A stretch of 64,000 nt of DNA from Sphingomonadales bacterium EhC05 (GCA_001650955.1 LXYP01000021.1:1-64000), one strand, 5' to 3'; positions 8,901 through 17,538 are shown, numbered from the stretch's first letter. The notes: generated by a model from the letters alone, not told the origin. Program-made: numbers and translations.

Positions 8901-11498
8901 ATTAATTGCGATCCCGGCCCCGCTGTTGATGACAATATCACTGGGACTCTCTGTGTTGAGAAACTGCAGATCGCTGACACTCAATATCCGGTCTGCTATG
9001 GTCAGAAAATCCGGAGCCGATTTCACCAGACGAGCAGCATCCGCGCCGGAAAAGATTATCGGTGCAGACACAAAGTTCAGCCCCTCGGAAGTAATCGAGG
9101 CACTCGCCCCATCAGCCATGATCGCGCCTGCACCTGTTATCGTCGAGGCCTTGATGGTGAGGTTGCTAGCGTCGTTGAGCGACAGTTCACCTGCTGCCTC
9201 AATATCGAGCGTGGCATTTTCGATCATCACTTCTGTATTCGCAAAAAATCGCAGCTCGGTGGCCAACACCACATTTCCGGAAATATTGGCTTGCGGCAGA
9301 CTGGTTTGAATTGCCGAATCGTCGCCGACATCAATGCTCCCGGTGCCAGCCAGCCGTCCACCATTGATGTCAAGATTATCTGCTACCGTGATGAAGTCGT
9401 TGGCTGTGACCGTGCCCAAATCCAGTTGCAGAATCTCACTGTCCAGTCTGCCATTTGCAACAATATTGCCGTTCTCGATAATTAGCTGCTTGATGTCACC
9501 GCCACCTGCCAGCGTCAGCGTGCGGCCATCTTGCAAGGTCAGTTTGGCATCGCTTTCCAATCGATCGATGCTGACATCGGCGACCGAGATACGGACATCG
9601 ACACCCTGGATGAACGCATTTTGCGGTCCGGGATCAGTGCCTGGAGGACCGTCGGCCAGCTGGTCAATATCGTCGCGATCAACCCAATTGCTCGCGTCTT
9701 CTCCGCCGGTACGACACACGGTCGAAAATTCGTCATCGCCGCAGTCGCCGCGCCACAGATAGTTGGTGATGTCCGGATTGGCGACATTGCCGTTCAAATT
9801 GGTTCGGGCAACGGCAAAGCTGCTGTCAGTGAAGAACAGTTGATAGGCTAATTGCTCATCTGCGTTATAGCCGTCACCAAAGCCGTCAATATCATTGGAT
9901 CCAAATTGGAAGGTGAAATCTTCGACGGTTCTGGTGACACCATCGACTTCGACATCCTGACCAATATAAGTGACAATGAAGAATGTTCCGTCATTGGATT
10001 GGGCAACCAGTGCATCGATCACATTGCCGCCAGCCAATTCCAGTTGGGCGTATAGGGCGACTCGTCCCTCGCTGTTGACCGAGAGCAACTGTGTCCTCCC
10101 GTCCGTCAGACTTGTATCGATCGACAGCGATCTTTCGGTAAACCCGGTGGGTTGGCCGGCGATAGTGAATTGCCCGCCTTCAACAGTATCCAGGACCGTT
10201 CCCGGAGCAAGCACCGGCACGATCACTTGATTGGCCATTCCTGGATTGTCGATCCGCCAATAGGATATGGGGAGCACGGAATTGGTCGCACTTTCCCGGG
10301 CACGGCCGGCGAAAAACACCTCTCCGGTGGACGATAGAACCAAATCATCCACCGACTCAAAACGGACATCGCCGATGCTGGTGCCGCTGGTCGCGTTAAT
10401 CACCAGCAGCGCGATTTCGCTATTGCTGCCGGGCGTCAGGTCTTCGAGAAAAATCGCCTGCGTGACCAAATCGTCGCCCGGCGTGCCATCAAGCGCTGTC
10501 TCGACATTGCTGAGCGTGAAAACGCCCGTATCACCGACAACCGAAAAGGCCCGATCCACGAACTGCGCGCCTTCACCGAAAGCGGCGATCCCAGGGGTGG
10601 AGGTAAAGAATGAATATCCTCCATAAGTGAATCCCCCTATATTTGGACCGACCTGACCAAAAGCACTGCTATTGGCGAGCCCGGTGTCGAAAAAAACGAT
10701 TTGATCAACAGCGGCGCTATTGGCTGAGCTGATCGCATTATTCAAACTCCCGAATATTCGGTCTTCGCTGGCGAAGCGGAGGCTAGTGCTGCCTTCAAGG
10801 CTTGAGATTTCGCGATAAGACTGACCAAAATCAGTGCTTATGGCGACGATGTTAGTTGTATTGAAAACTCCTGGAAATGGGGTCGCCTCATTCGCTATGT
10901 CGGAGATGAGCAGGGCGATATTGTCGCCGTTGATCAGCGGGATGGCACCATTGAACAAATTGCCCTGATCAAAAAAATCTCCGCCGTTGATCAGGCCCAA
11001 CAGATCTGATTGCGGATCATTGTCACCAACATCGTCAAACAATCCCAAAAATAGCTGGCGACCATCAGCTGCCACTTCCCCAAATATGGCATATCCATTG
11101 TCGATGTCAGCGACGGAATAATTTGCCAGCACAACGCTGCCGCCAAGGGATGCGTCGATCGGGTTTTCCGCGTTGGGAAAGGTGCGCGTGATCAAATTGG
11201 GCGAAGCAGAATCCGCAATGAAGCGATTCGAACCAAAATTGGTGGCGCGAAAAAGCACAGATCCGTCGCTGCCGATCAGCACCGGCGAGATACCCGCCGC
11301 AGGCGTGAAGGTGAAATCTCCGACCACATCATCACTATCAATCACGATTTCGGTTGTTGGCGCCTCATCACTGGTCTGGGCATAAGCGGGGCCAGCCGTC
11401 AGGCTCACAATCAGGGCCGCTGCAGAGCTTGTCCCATGCCATTTCCGGAACAAGCTCTTTGCATGATGTGGAAAATCGCGGGTAGAAGCAGAAGTCAT
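2982..11498 (-). CDS. giant type V autotransporter (about 2,838 residues)
   Basis: A surface protein secreted by the autotransporter (type Va) route. The start at 11498 gives MTSASTRD... with GAGGG five bases upstream. A signal peptide follows, with a basic region (KSLFRKWHG), a hydrophobic core and a probable cut after GPAYA (near residue 40). Residues about 50-580 look like a beta-propeller-like N-terminal region, then a Cys-containing segment (YLWRGDCGDDEFSTVC). Most of the remainder is repetitive beta-helix (patterns such as VRGNASFGD, IAGNAFFDA, LTVGATGSV). A Pro/Ala/acidic linker of about 150 residues (near 5080-5560) interrupts the helix. The last ~260 residues are an autotransporter beta-barrel ending in RLSIAF with the terminal Phe recognised by the BAM machinery. 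The long antisense frames in this region are shadows. Adhesion or biofilm is the usual role; the ligand is unknown. Confidence 0.88.
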   Translation of the reverse strand: MTSASTRDFPHHAKSLFRKWHGTSSAAALIVSLTAGPAYAQTSDEAPTTEIVIDSDDVVGDFTFTPAAGISPVLIGSDGSVLFRATNFGSNRFIADSASPNLITRTFPNAENPIDASLGGSVVLANYSVADIDNGYAIFGEVAADGRQLFLGLFDDVGDNDPQSDLLGLINGGDFFDQGNLFNGAIPLINGDNIALLISDIANEATPFPGVFNTTNIVAISTDFGQSYREISSLEGSTSLRFASEDRIFGSLNNAISSANSAAVDQIVFFDTGLANSSAFGQVGPNIGGFTYGGYSFFTSTPGIAAFGEGAQFVDRAFSVVGDTGVFTLSNVETALDGTPGDDLVTQAIFLEDLTPGSNSEIALLVINATSGTSIGDVRFESVDDLVLSSTGEVFFAGRARESATNSVLPISYWRIDNPGMANQVIVPVLAPGTVLDTVEGGQFTIAGQPTGFTERSLSIDTSLTDGRTQLLSVNSEGRVALYAQLELAGGNVIDALVAQSNDGTFFIVTYIGQDVEVDGVTRTVEDFTFQFGSNDIDGFGDGYNADEQLAYQLFFTDSSFAVARTNLNGNVANPDITNYLWRGDCGDDEFSTVCRTGGEDASNWVDRDDIDQLADGPPGTDPGPQNAFIQGVDVRISVADVSIDRLESDAKLTLQDGRTLTLAGGGDIKQLIIENGNIVANGRLDSEILQLDLGTVTANDFITVADNLDINGGRLAGTGSIDVGDDSAIQTSLPQANISGNVVLATELRFFANTEVMIENATLDIEAAGELSLNDASNLTIKASTITGAGAIMADGASASITSEGLNFVSAPIIFSGADAARLVKSAPDFLTIADRILSVSDLQFLNTESPSDIVINSGAGIAINPGAKLEIIDGGKLFVESFVEVKQTPGSSGSNGPALSFAAGSNLVIGAFGTLNVKMGSAADFALNGTKIHGGGLLINQSTLRVTDSDFAVVFANLGDASFFGNNRIETSFGAAENRRQDDLFRRGVGIATGVDIGEGAGPELFAISALLTNVSFFGGDNLIEGDGVAFLIDSQVKGGTLQSTAPTLVAGDITVTQAGLFSVSGSLLDNNGFTVLATAPEFNADTPSTSLIGDGVVRLDSTDIAGLVSPNNPQFKFANLTNRLGQDFLSANPSILTSVAPVDPTAGGFLSIEDSNIKDLTLVNDGSARLDSVTFSSNAAVINRGLLNLAGPIFNDNIDHGLITNTDGSRLQLTGALVVDTRIDNFGLLTVGGSDRNISLAELNVLSLDNKLGRQSVRDGAVLTVLKGNALSAPESAAAVGAALGVGLTGLWSVDNGQVALQDGSGTSPMISWIAPKAFVELKGSGQINNLGPAITGLQRVDGILRANDSILSSSSLTVGATGSVTLDEARVTGALNIESLGILQIQDYQFDTAIVKGNITIRSDADHDFQQRQSGSLIVDGGSVFIDRRGIEERVDNFSSVVLQRAGLLVARDVDIQIDELTIEGSGLLTARNLNGNSFTLGNEAEATIRSADYKRILIGNSSRIDFSGGITADNVIVEGILLARDPGEDSAANDLILSPSIGNLTVRAGGLATFQSNGNGRNVKIDNLNVDAGGLFNLSDSFSSIAEYKIGNINANGSVNFNERSRSAPAAIQLLNSETLVVGNEAVVDLGEVSASFDNITLSGMLDSDRRLAIRKSLTVQQGARLNTDVLVAETISDAPVVLINEGGSIDANAFENELAIDGFVIRGFGEFDILGGAQVASLQLGDGSGRRGNWEQRGDLTIAGDLQTSRGSNFIIRQGIGATHGDMKGNMLVRGNASFGDMVSISGIANIRGNLSSTAGRQGAFGALQIAGNAFFDADFTIRDDLTIGKDMLQSTSQGIGSSTLVRDDAVINGSLTIERLSSLSAGGDLIVNGNIVLNRSIFGDPFDFSSVNVNLKVGGNFFARGGIDQRSSAGAPSNLVSVAQISGNATIAGNFNIGSASTFMVGGNLTVSGMPPDMAALPAAAASSVISATRQSIAPLAKSVAADIALPATAVPVPQPVETARQTSITETATDRISITVDQLRPNLVESMIVENAPHTRPVMIAENQAQAEDENRSGERGGLGQTLLTDYAPGGPAAADLPGTVDIQQISDESADPRAPGSDAMGPVDALQRVTTTSQMDMEMGVETEDGLTRMDGTLVVAGNANIGGIFELGALGMAQIAGDSIFNLATIDGILTVEGDLTAETLIINGFAQFDTGVVGALTIGNGAMLLASDIQSTGDFVNLGTFQLGRPGNGAGEFRAGGTFRQSGIFSGIGTINGDFIQEAVAGGPSAEDIIFNPGFSPGIVNITGDAMFLDGAIFMEIGGLTPGLEHDQINIGGSLVLGSNATVIVDLLELGDGSGIFLPQTGDEIILFTAQSISPDDVEQINFVVQDELPLGFTVVPDIMQNADGEIFRVLRGFNGSELTTLGGLDPAQLAVAGAIDFLSTAESGVPSPELFQLAIDLQFSEDLSAQLANLTALGGTSLSALQSSAFQAGSFGIGFAQNRLDVHADGLQSPIRQKAASGKPVQLAVLSQPAANRSAGSGLNNATLASVMTQQVEHSGGQAFASGDGATFRIIGSSSYHFGNSDSRLGTVGFDEDGWSANVGIEYETAGGDVLLGATGTFGNIKNELNGDRGAVETDSIAGSLYGQYRVGNIAISAGYSIADLDIDSERRVLGATAMGATNGAVQHLFTRISTNIVNLENWTFGPEIGLAHSDLEIDGYRETGAGALGLILPALNPESTRLNLAAKTGYQFENGNWSGGLRLKAGYQIVLSSDNFTTAPLAFTSAPAISFANPLRPLQNDGVDLAADFSLLNKSGLGLAIGYDGHFGETGQDFHDVSFRLSIAF

Positions 11499-11576
11499 AG
11501 CGCCCTCAAAAATAACTAAAATTATGGTTGCGACCATTTATTACCCATGCTGCTATCGAAGGATGACAGGCGTGTC

Positions 11577-11609
11577 TTGACAGTTTCTGTCGAATGGCTT
11601 TGACAGTTT
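11577..11609. repeat. paired TTGACAGTTT direct repeats upstream of the autotransporter
   Basis: TTGACAGTTT occurs at 11577-11586 and 11600-11609, 23 bases apart (about two helical turns). The first overlaps GACAGTTTCTGTC, an inverted repeat. They lie between the autotransporter start (11498) and the end of the AraC-type gene (11690). Direct repeats on one helix face are typical of AraC-family operators, but each copy also contains a plus-strand TTGACA, so a promoter role is possible. Confidence 0.35.
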
Positions 11610-11689
11610 ATACTATTCGCAAAGTCAGTTTGATTTTTTGGCGACCAGAAATTTATCTGCTGCTGCATCCGATCCAGTGCGATCATCGC

Positions 11690-12724
11690 TCATGATGCGG
11701 GGAGAGTTTGCGAGGGCGGAACGCCATGCCAACCGCGATAGGCCCGAGTAAAGGCAGTCTGATCGCTGTAACCAAGCGCAAGTGCAATATCGGCCAGCGA
11801 CTTGCGATTTGCCTTGAGGTAAAATTCTGCATTTTGCCGTCGCACTTCTTGCAAAATACCCCGGAAAGAAGAGCCTTCGTCTTTTAACCCCCTTGTCATG
11901 ACCTGCGGAGAATAGCCAAGCGATCGAGCGATATCGACGATGTTGACTGGCATCTGGCCGAGGGAATAAAGAATACATTGATGGACCTGGTTGGTCATCC
12001 GATCCAGGTTTTCGAGATTTTTAAGCGCCCGATCGAGCCGGGATTCGAGGGTTTTGAGAAGCTCTGGATTGGCTTGAGGTAGGGCGACATCGGCAAGTCC
12101 TGCTTTGAACTCCAAACAGTCAAACGGTTGATCATATTTTATTTCGCAGCCGAAATATTCTGCGCAAGGATCTGGGTCGCATGGCTTAGAATGTCGGAAA
12201 TAGACGACCAGCGCATCCTCATTATAATGCCACAACAGCCAGCGACCTATCGACACATAACCTGCGTATACGGCCTCGGTGATCGGCCGAAGCCGCTCGG
12301 GGTCCTCGATATATGGTGTCCATGTGACGCGTGCAGATTTCCGATCAACATCCAATCCGGTTTGTCCAAATTGTTGAGTCAGTCGTTGATATTTGGCGTT
12401 GACCTTCAGCGCGTGACGCAAAGATTCTGCAGATATGAATGCTTGGCCAACGTCCAAGAATGTCGACGGTCTAAAATTTGTTCCGGCCAAAAGGCCAATA
12501 GATTTATGTCCTGTCTGTTCTTGAGCGTAAGCAATCATGTCCAAAATGGCGTCACAACTGAAACGGTGCAGCGGGTTCTTGAACGCCATTTCTGGTGCGT
12601 CTAATATGTCAAGTAACCGCTCGGCTGGGAGGCCCAAGCCCGTGCAAGTTGTGAAATAGCTTTCCGTATATTGTGCTGATGAACTATTTGACGAATTGCT
12701 GTTTGTAGCTTGACTATTAGGCAT
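11690..12724 (-). CDS. AraC family transcriptional regulator, arabinose-binding-like N-terminus
   Basis: DNA-binding regulator of 344 residues, the usual size for this AraC subgroup. Residues about 20-200 match the N-terminal effector domain found in OruR/ArgR-like AraC proteins (pattern GLPAERLLDILDAPE, then QEQTGHKSIGLLAG). The C-terminal ~95 residues carry two helix-turn-helix units; the second reads SLADIALALGYSDQTAFTRA and the protein ends in a WHGVPPSQ motif. The N-terminal Asn/Ser run is probably disordered. It is divergent from the GMC oxidoreductase gene, with about 120 bases between the starts. Such pairs are commonly regulator and target, so control of that oxidoreductase is a reasonable inference. 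The ligand is unknown. Confidence 0.88.
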   Translation of the reverse strand: MPNSQATNSNSSNSSSAQYTESYFTTCTGLGLPAERLLDILDAPEMAFKNPLHRFSCDAILDMIAYAQEQTGHKSIGLLAGTNFRPSTFLDVGQAFISAESLRHALKVNAKYQRLTQQFGQTGLDVDRKSARVTWTPYIEDPERLRPITEAVYAGYVSIGRWLLWHYNEDALVVYFRHSKPCDPDPCAEYFGCEIKYDQPFDCLEFKAGLADVALPQANPELLKTLESRLDRALKNLENLDRMTNQVHQCILYSLGQMPVNIVDIARSLGYSPQVMTRGLKDEGSSFRGILQEVRRQNAEFYLKANRKSLADIALALGYSDQTAFTRAYRGWHGVPPSQTLPAS

Positions 12725-12846
12725 TTTCTGAGGACATCTCCAGAGATTGACGAAACGAGCTTGTCTGAGAATTGATGGGATAAAATAGAATTGACAGGAT
12801 GTAAAATGTCAAGTGATAAGCGGTCGTGCATTGGGAGTGCCTGGCA

Positions 12847-14463
12847 ATGACGTTCGATTACATCATCATTGGTGCTGGCAGTGCGGGGTGTGTACTCGCC
12901 AATCGGCTCAGTGAAGATGGACGGAACCAAATATTATTGTTGGAGGCGGGGCCGTGGAGCAAAAACCCTTTATTCCACATTCCGCTGCTTGGTCCGGCGA
13001 TTGGTGTTGGTAACAAACGTTACGACTGGAAATATCGCACAGAACCGGATCCGAGCCGCAATGATATCCAGCAGGATTGGCCGCGCGGCAAAATGCTGGG
13101 TGGTACAAGTCAACTTAACGGCATGGTCTATGTTCGCGGAGCGGCAGTTGATTTTGATGGCTGGGCAGCGAATGGCTGTGATGGCTGTGATGGCTGGAGC
13201 TGGCGCGATGTGCAGCCCTATTTTCAGAAAGTCGAGCATATCACTCAGGCTGACGCCATACATGGCGAGAGCGGACCGATGCGGTTGCATCGGTTGTCGC
13301 GAACCCATCCGTTGAGCGATGCGTTTGTTCGGGCGCATGAGGTAACAGGCTATTCTGAAAATCGGGATTATAATGGCGGGGATCAGGAAGGTGCCGCGAT
13401 ATTGCTCTCCAGCAATGACGGCCGCTGGCGCTCATCTGGTGTTTCCAGCTACATCAAGTCAGCGCGTTCTCGGTCCAATCTGACCATAATAGCAAATGCT
13501 CCGGTACAACAGCTCATCTGCGAGCAAGGCAGGGTATCGGCTGTCGAATATCTTTATCAGGGCGCTGTCCATCGCGCTATCAGTCGACAGGAAATCATCC
13601 TCAGCGCGGGTGCGATTAACTCGCCTGCGATACTCATGCGATCAGGAATTGGTCCGTCTGACCATCTGGCCGACTTGAACATCGGAATCATCGCTGACCG
13701 GCCGCAAATCGGGTTGAATCTGCATGAACATCCCGCGTTGCAAATTCTCGTGCGTTCGAAAACCAAAACCATAAGTTCGCAAAACCACATCTGGAACGTC
13801 CCTACTCACCTATGGAACTGGTGGGTTCACCGCGGCGGTTTGCTCAGTGCGGCTTCTTACGAAGCAATCTCATTCATCCGATCAGCGCCGGACGTCCTCA
13901 AACCCGATATTCAACTGCATTTTGCACCATATGGATTGAAACGCACCGAGACGGGATTGCGGCCTCATTCAGACGACAGTTTCATGATACAAGTGAATGC
14001 AAGCTACCCGAAAAGCCGAGGCCGAATTCGGCTGCGCGACGCTAATGTGGAAAGCCCACCATATATTCATGCACCGATGTTCAGCGCGCATGCGGACCTT
14101 GAAACCCTCAAGCGAGGTGTTGGTTTCGCGATGGAACTGCTGAAAACTAAACCGTTTCTTGCACATATGGGTGATTATATTTTGCCGAATGGTGAACCTA
14201 AATCGGACACAGAGCTCACGGAAACGATCCTTGAGCATGCGGTTCCTGCATATCACCCAGCCGGTACCTGTCGCATGGGATCTGATGATGATGCTGTCGT
14301 TGACATACGACTGAGACTGCGGGGGATCGACGGTCTTCGCGTTGTCGATGCATCTATCATCCCGAAACCGATCAGCGGGAATATTCAGTCGAGCGTTTTC
14401 ATGATTGCGGAAAAAGCTGCGGGGATGATTCTGGCCGATCGTTTCATATCGCAAGCTGACTAG
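12847..14463 (+). CDS. GMC family FAD-dependent oxidoreductase (choline/alcohol dehydrogenase-like)
   Basis: A flavoenzyme of about 538 residues that oxidises an alcohol substrate. The ATG at 12847 follows GGGAG and begins [20 protein letters not shown], the FAD dinucleotide-binding fold, so the earlier GTG at 12826 is less likely. GMC signature 1 appears as [18 protein letters not shown], signature 2 as [16 protein letters not shown]. Near the C-terminus, [11 protein letters not shown] holds the probable catalytic His, and the closing [16 protein letters not shown] is the family's flavin-contacting segment. It is related to BetA and to alkane-derived alcohol dehydrogenases; the substrate cannot be set from sequence. 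No signal peptide is seen. It lies divergent from the AraC-type gene, its likely regulator. Confidence 0.9.
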   Translation: MTFDYIIIGAGSAGCVLANRLSEDGRNQILLLEAGPWSKNPLFHIPLLGPAIGVGNKRYDWKYRTEPDPSRNDIQQDWPRGKMLGGTSQLNGMVYVRGAAVDFDGWAANGCDGCDGWSWRDVQPYFQKVEHITQADAIHGESGPMRLHRLSRTHPLSDAFVRAHEVTGYSENRDYNGGDQEGAAILLSSNDGRWRSSGVSSYIKSARSRSNLTIIANAPVQQLICEQGRVSAVEYLYQGAVHRAISRQEIILSAGAINSPAILMRSGIGPSDHLADLNIGIIADRPQIGLNLHEHPALQILVRSKTKTISSQNHIWNVPTHLWNWWVHRGGLLSAASYEAISFIRSAPDVLKPDIQLHFAPYGLKRTETGLRPHSDDSFMIQVNASYPKSRGRIRLRDANVESPPYIHAPMFSAHADLETLKRGVGFAMELLKTKPFLAHMGDYILPNGEPKSDTELTETILEHAVPAYHPAGTCRMGSDDDAVVDIRLRLRGIDGLRVVDASIIPKPISGNIQSSVFMIAEKAAGMILADRFISQAD

Positions 14464-14845
14464 TCTTTGGAATCTAAGTTTATCTCGCTTGTCGCGCTGT
14501 CAGCTCGAGCAAGGGATGTTAATTTTCGGAGAGTTGCTTAGTTACACAATTGTTGACGAACTGTGGTCCAAGGTTACTGAACATCGAACGTCAGGCATAT
14601 GCAGGATCAAATAGCTTAACCATTATCTTCGATTCTGGCCGCCAAGCCGTCTTCGAAAATCATCGTATTTATGTTCCGAATCTTCTTCGGTGAGGGAAAA
14701 ACCGCCATTTCGCTCTCCACTCCCAAAGCGGACATCAGTGTTCTGCCTGCTCCATCCCGAAAGCATGCGTAATTGGTGGATATGATCACGAGTCGAGTTC
14801 CCGATAGATTGTTGGTTTTGAACCAACGACTGAAGGGATAAGAAG
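14464..14845. other. non-coding stretch left of the IS110-type transposase
   Basis: About 380 bases with no supported gene; the antisense frames over it show no family resemblance. Just before the transposase start is the inverted repeat TTGGTT-TTG-AACCAA (14812-14826). IS110-family elements carry a structured non-coding end that encodes their bridge RNA, so part of this stretch may belong to the element. The left end of the element could not be placed. Confidence 0.4.
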
Positions 14846-16128
14846 ATGGGATATTATGCAGGATTGGATGTGGCGCTGCGTTCTGTTGCGCTGTGCGTGG
14901 TTGATGGTGATGGCGAGATTGTGATGGAGCGGGCGCTGGCTTGTGAAGTGAGCGAGATTGCGGAGTGCCTTCACAGCTTTGGCAAACCGATAGAACGGAT
15001 CGGCTTTGAGGCCGGGACGATGAGCCAGACATTGTTCCATGGATTAAAGGCCGCTGGCTTTGATGTTGTTTGCATGGAAGCGCGCCATGTCAGTGCGGCT
15101 TTGTTGGCTATGATGAGGAAGCGCAGGTGATGCGGGGCATCACCGAGAACCGAATGGAAGACGGATCGGAATGATGCACGCGGAATCGCGCAGGTGGTCT
15201 GCTCTGGTTGGTATCGGCCTGTGCACATGAAGAGCACTGAGAGCCATCATATCCGCACACTAATGGCGAGCCGTAAAGCACTGCTCAAGCGATGCATTGA
15301 TCTGGAGAATGAGATACGCGGGCTGCTCAAGGTCTTCGGTGTCCGCTTACCATCTGCTCTAGCCCACAATCGTTTTGCAGAAGTGGTCAGGCCTATCATT
15401 GATGAAGATGACGCTCTTGTTTTTGCGCTTGTGCCGATGCTGGATGCGTAGCAAGTATTGTATGCCAGTTATCAGGAGCTTGACCGGCGCGTGAAGTTAG
15501 TCGCAGCACAAGACTCGGTCTGCATGCTGCTCATGACAGCTCCTGGCGTTGGTGCGGTGACAGCGCTGCACTTCAAGGCTGCCATTGATGATCCATTACG
15601 ATTTACATCGTCCCGGCTTGTCGGCGCACATTTTGGTCTGACACCCAGACGGTTCCAGTCCGGTGAAAGCGATAATCAGGGACGGATATCCAAAGCTGGT
15701 GACGGAGATGTGCGATCAGCACTCTACTCAGCAGCACACTCCCTACTCACCCGATCACGCGCCATGTCGCCGCTCAAAGCATGGGACTTGCACCTCGTCC
15801 GCACAAAGGGACGAAGGCGTGCTACCGTTGCTGTCGCGCGCAAGCTTGCCGTCATCCTCCACCGGATGTGGATCGACCGAACCCGGAACCAATGGAATGA
15901 TCAGGAGGCAATAGCATGACATCAACCTGATCAAACCATAGGAAGAAGCGTCCTCATCTGGACGTTGACATGGGGATGATGCCGCAAGTGTCCGATGCGC
16001 CAAACAAAGCGCGCCCGAAAGCAAGGCGCTCCCTCACCGATCTTATACATGCATGCAGCTTTAACCAAAGACTGCGGAGAGAAGCGTGACCCAGATGAAT
16101 GACAAAAACCAAGGAACTTGACAGATGC
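14800..16128 (+). mobile_element. remnant IS110-family insertion sequence (boundaries approximate)
   Basis: The element is defined by the broken transposase. On the right, about 200 non-coding bases (15920-16128) contain small hairpins such as CGTCC...GGACG (15949-15964) and end near CCAAGGAACTTGACA, a sequence type I associate with right ends of IS1111-like elements. A long non-coding right end would fit the bridge RNA location of the IS1111 subgroup. Neither end is confirmed, and no target duplication is expected for this family. Confidence 0.5.
14846..15919 (+). pseudogene. IS110/IS1111-type DEDD transposase, broken by two stops
   Basis: All three pieces lie in one frame. Piece 1 (14846-15130) starts MGYYAGLDVALRSVALCVVD, the RuvC-like DEDD N-terminus, and includes FEAGTMSQTLFHGL. 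A TGA at 15128 interrupts it. The frame resumes with KTDRNDARGIAQVV, which in relatives directly follows the HVSAALLAM segment, so about 14 extra codons including the stop lie between. Piece 2 ends at an amber codon (15449-15451), probably from TGG or CAG. Piece 3 (15458-15919) has the transposase_20 motif LMTAPGVGAVTALHFKAAI and GLTPRRFQSGES. Translation starts after a weak AAGGGA. The protein is almost surely inactive. Confidence 0.85.
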
Positions 16129-16146
16129 CAAATAGAGAAGCGGGCA

Positions 16147-16533
16147 TTAGAGTTTGTCTTCTAGCTGCCACGTTTCGGGCAAATCAGGAAAATGCCCCCA
16201 ATGTTGCCATGGTAATCCATTTTCACCGGTAGGACGAGACGCCACGCCCCACCTTGGAGGGTCGGGAAATCCAAACCAGATATTGTCTATCAAGATCAAG
16301 TCTTCGCCATCGAGAGATGCAAAATAACTGATATCTTCTGACTGCAGAAAGTTCATCTGATGGCCAAATATCCCGCTCTCGGGAATTTTGTCCCATAAGA
16401 TTTTTTGCCAAATAATCTGTTTTAGAGCGCGTTCGTGAAACCCTTGTTCCTGTTTGTCAGCGGCCTCAGATCCCATGGTCCACGGAACAGGTTCCCAATC
16501 TGGTAAAACAGCATCACGTTTGTAGATATCCAT
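16147..16533 (-). CDS. hypothetical protein, Trp-rich, 128 residues
   Basis: A protein of 128 residues that I do not recognise. It is unusually rich in tryptophan (about ten residues, e.g. LPDWEPVPWTMG, IIWQKILWDKI, LPWQHWGHFPDLPETW) and acidic, with no signal peptide or membrane segment. It lies about 60 bases downstream of the zinc dehydrogenase gene on the same strand and may share its transcript. The insertion sequence remnant begins just beyond its 3' end. A Trp-rich, Pro-rich soluble protein could be a ligand-binding or immunity-type protein, but nothing in the sequence decides this. Confidence 0.55.
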   Translation of the reverse strand: MDIYKRDAVLPDWEPVPWTMGSEAADKQEQGFHERALKQIIWQKILWDKIPESGIFGHQMNFLQSEDISYFASLDGEDLILIDNIWFGFPDPPRWGVASRPTGENGLPWQHWGHFPDLPETWQLEDKL

Positions 16534-16596
16534 CTCATCAGCTTGTAGCGTTTTTCAAAGTCCGTAACATCCCCAAAAGCCAATATTGGTTTTCCT

Positions 16597-17538
16597 TTAG
16601 GCAATATCGAAAACAACTTTGATCGCACCTGCGGCTCTGTTCGCGGCAGTCGCAAAAGCTTCTGTTACCGCCTCAAGGGGGAAACGGTGTGAAACCATTG
16701 CCTCTGAAATATCCGGGCGCTCATGCAATATCTTTCCCGCCTCCTCGAAATTTCGGTTCGGGCTTTTACAATTATAACCCATCGAAGGAATCAACATGGG
16801 TTCCTTGCCGCTAAATTCCGGGGCCAGGCCAATGGTTTCCCAACCGACACCCACCAAGCCGATACGGCCCATAGGTTTGGCCATTTGTACAGCCTGTTTC
16901 AGGGAGGCAGAACTGCCAACCGCATCCATCACGACATCATAATGACCATCCGGACGATGACCTGCCCCCAATTTTTGGGCGGCAATCTTTTGGTGATCAT
17001 GCCGTGCAATAATGTCATAGGGCAGGCCACGACCACGCAAGGCCGCCCCAATCGCCAGTCCGATTGGGCCAGCTCCGACAATCAGCACCCTGTCACCTTC
17101 TCGCACATGGGCACGATCTAATCCGTGCACTGCCACTGCTAACGGTTCTATCAAACTGGCGATGCGAATATCCAGACCGGTGGGCAACTCAACAAGATTG
17201 GCTGCAGGAACCGAGACATATTCTGCCATCCCGCCATCTCCCAAAACACCCATGACGTAGATTCCTGCATCACAATGGATGCGGTGTCCATCGCCGCAAG
17301 CAATGCAAAGGCCACAACCTGTAATCGGTTCGATGGCTACCGCCCGGCCATCCTCAGCTATGCCGGAAAACTCGTGGCCGATAATGTGATCGCCAAAGGC
17401 ACCTTTTGCGATCATGTGGATGTCTGATCCGCAAATCGAAGATGATACAATTTTGACTTTAACGCCACTGCCGCTGGGTTCAGGAACATCAACCAGCACC
17501 GGCTTTTTATCGACTATCTTGACCGCTTTCATCATCAT
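16597..17538 (-). CDS. zinc-dependent medium-chain alcohol/polyol dehydrogenase
   Basis: NAD(P)-dependent oxidation of an alcohol or polyol; 313 residues, slightly shorter than the usual ~340. The catalytic zinc site is visible as SSSICGSDIHM (Cys) and IIGHEFSG (His-Glu). Four structural-zinc cysteines lie in CGLCIACGDGHRIHC. The Rossmann motif is VLIVGAGPIGLAIGAALRG. The sequence begins MMMKAVKIV and any of the three Met codons may be the start. The overall type is that of sorbitol, threonine or L-idonate dehydrogenases; the substrate is not decided by these motifs. The Trp-rich hypothetical gene follows on the same strand. Confidence 0.88.
   Translation of the reverse strand: MMMKAVKIVDKKPVLVDVPEPSGSGVKVKIVSSSICGSDIHMIAKGAFGDHIIGHEFSGIAEDGRAVAIEPITGCGLCIACGDGHRIHCDAGIYVMGVLGDGGMAEYVSVPAANLVELPTGLDIRIASLIEPLAVAVHGLDRAHVREGDRVLIVGAGPIGLAIGAALRGRGLPYDIIARHDHQKIAAQKLGAGHRPDGHYDVVMDAVGSSASLKQAVQMAKPMGRIGLVGVGWETIGLAPEFSGKEPMLIPSMGYNCKSPNRNFEEAGKILHERPDISEAMVSHRFPLEAVTEAFATAANRAAGAIKVVFDIA

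Noticed and set aside
3293-11385. Many long plus- and minus-strand open frames inside the autotransporter gene
   Set aside because: They are antisense or out-of-frame shadows of a repetitive gene and show no family motifs; the single 2,838-residue frame explains the region.
14616-15032. Minus-strand frames across the left end of the IS110-type element
   Set aside because: They are antisense to the transposase and have no recognisable motif.
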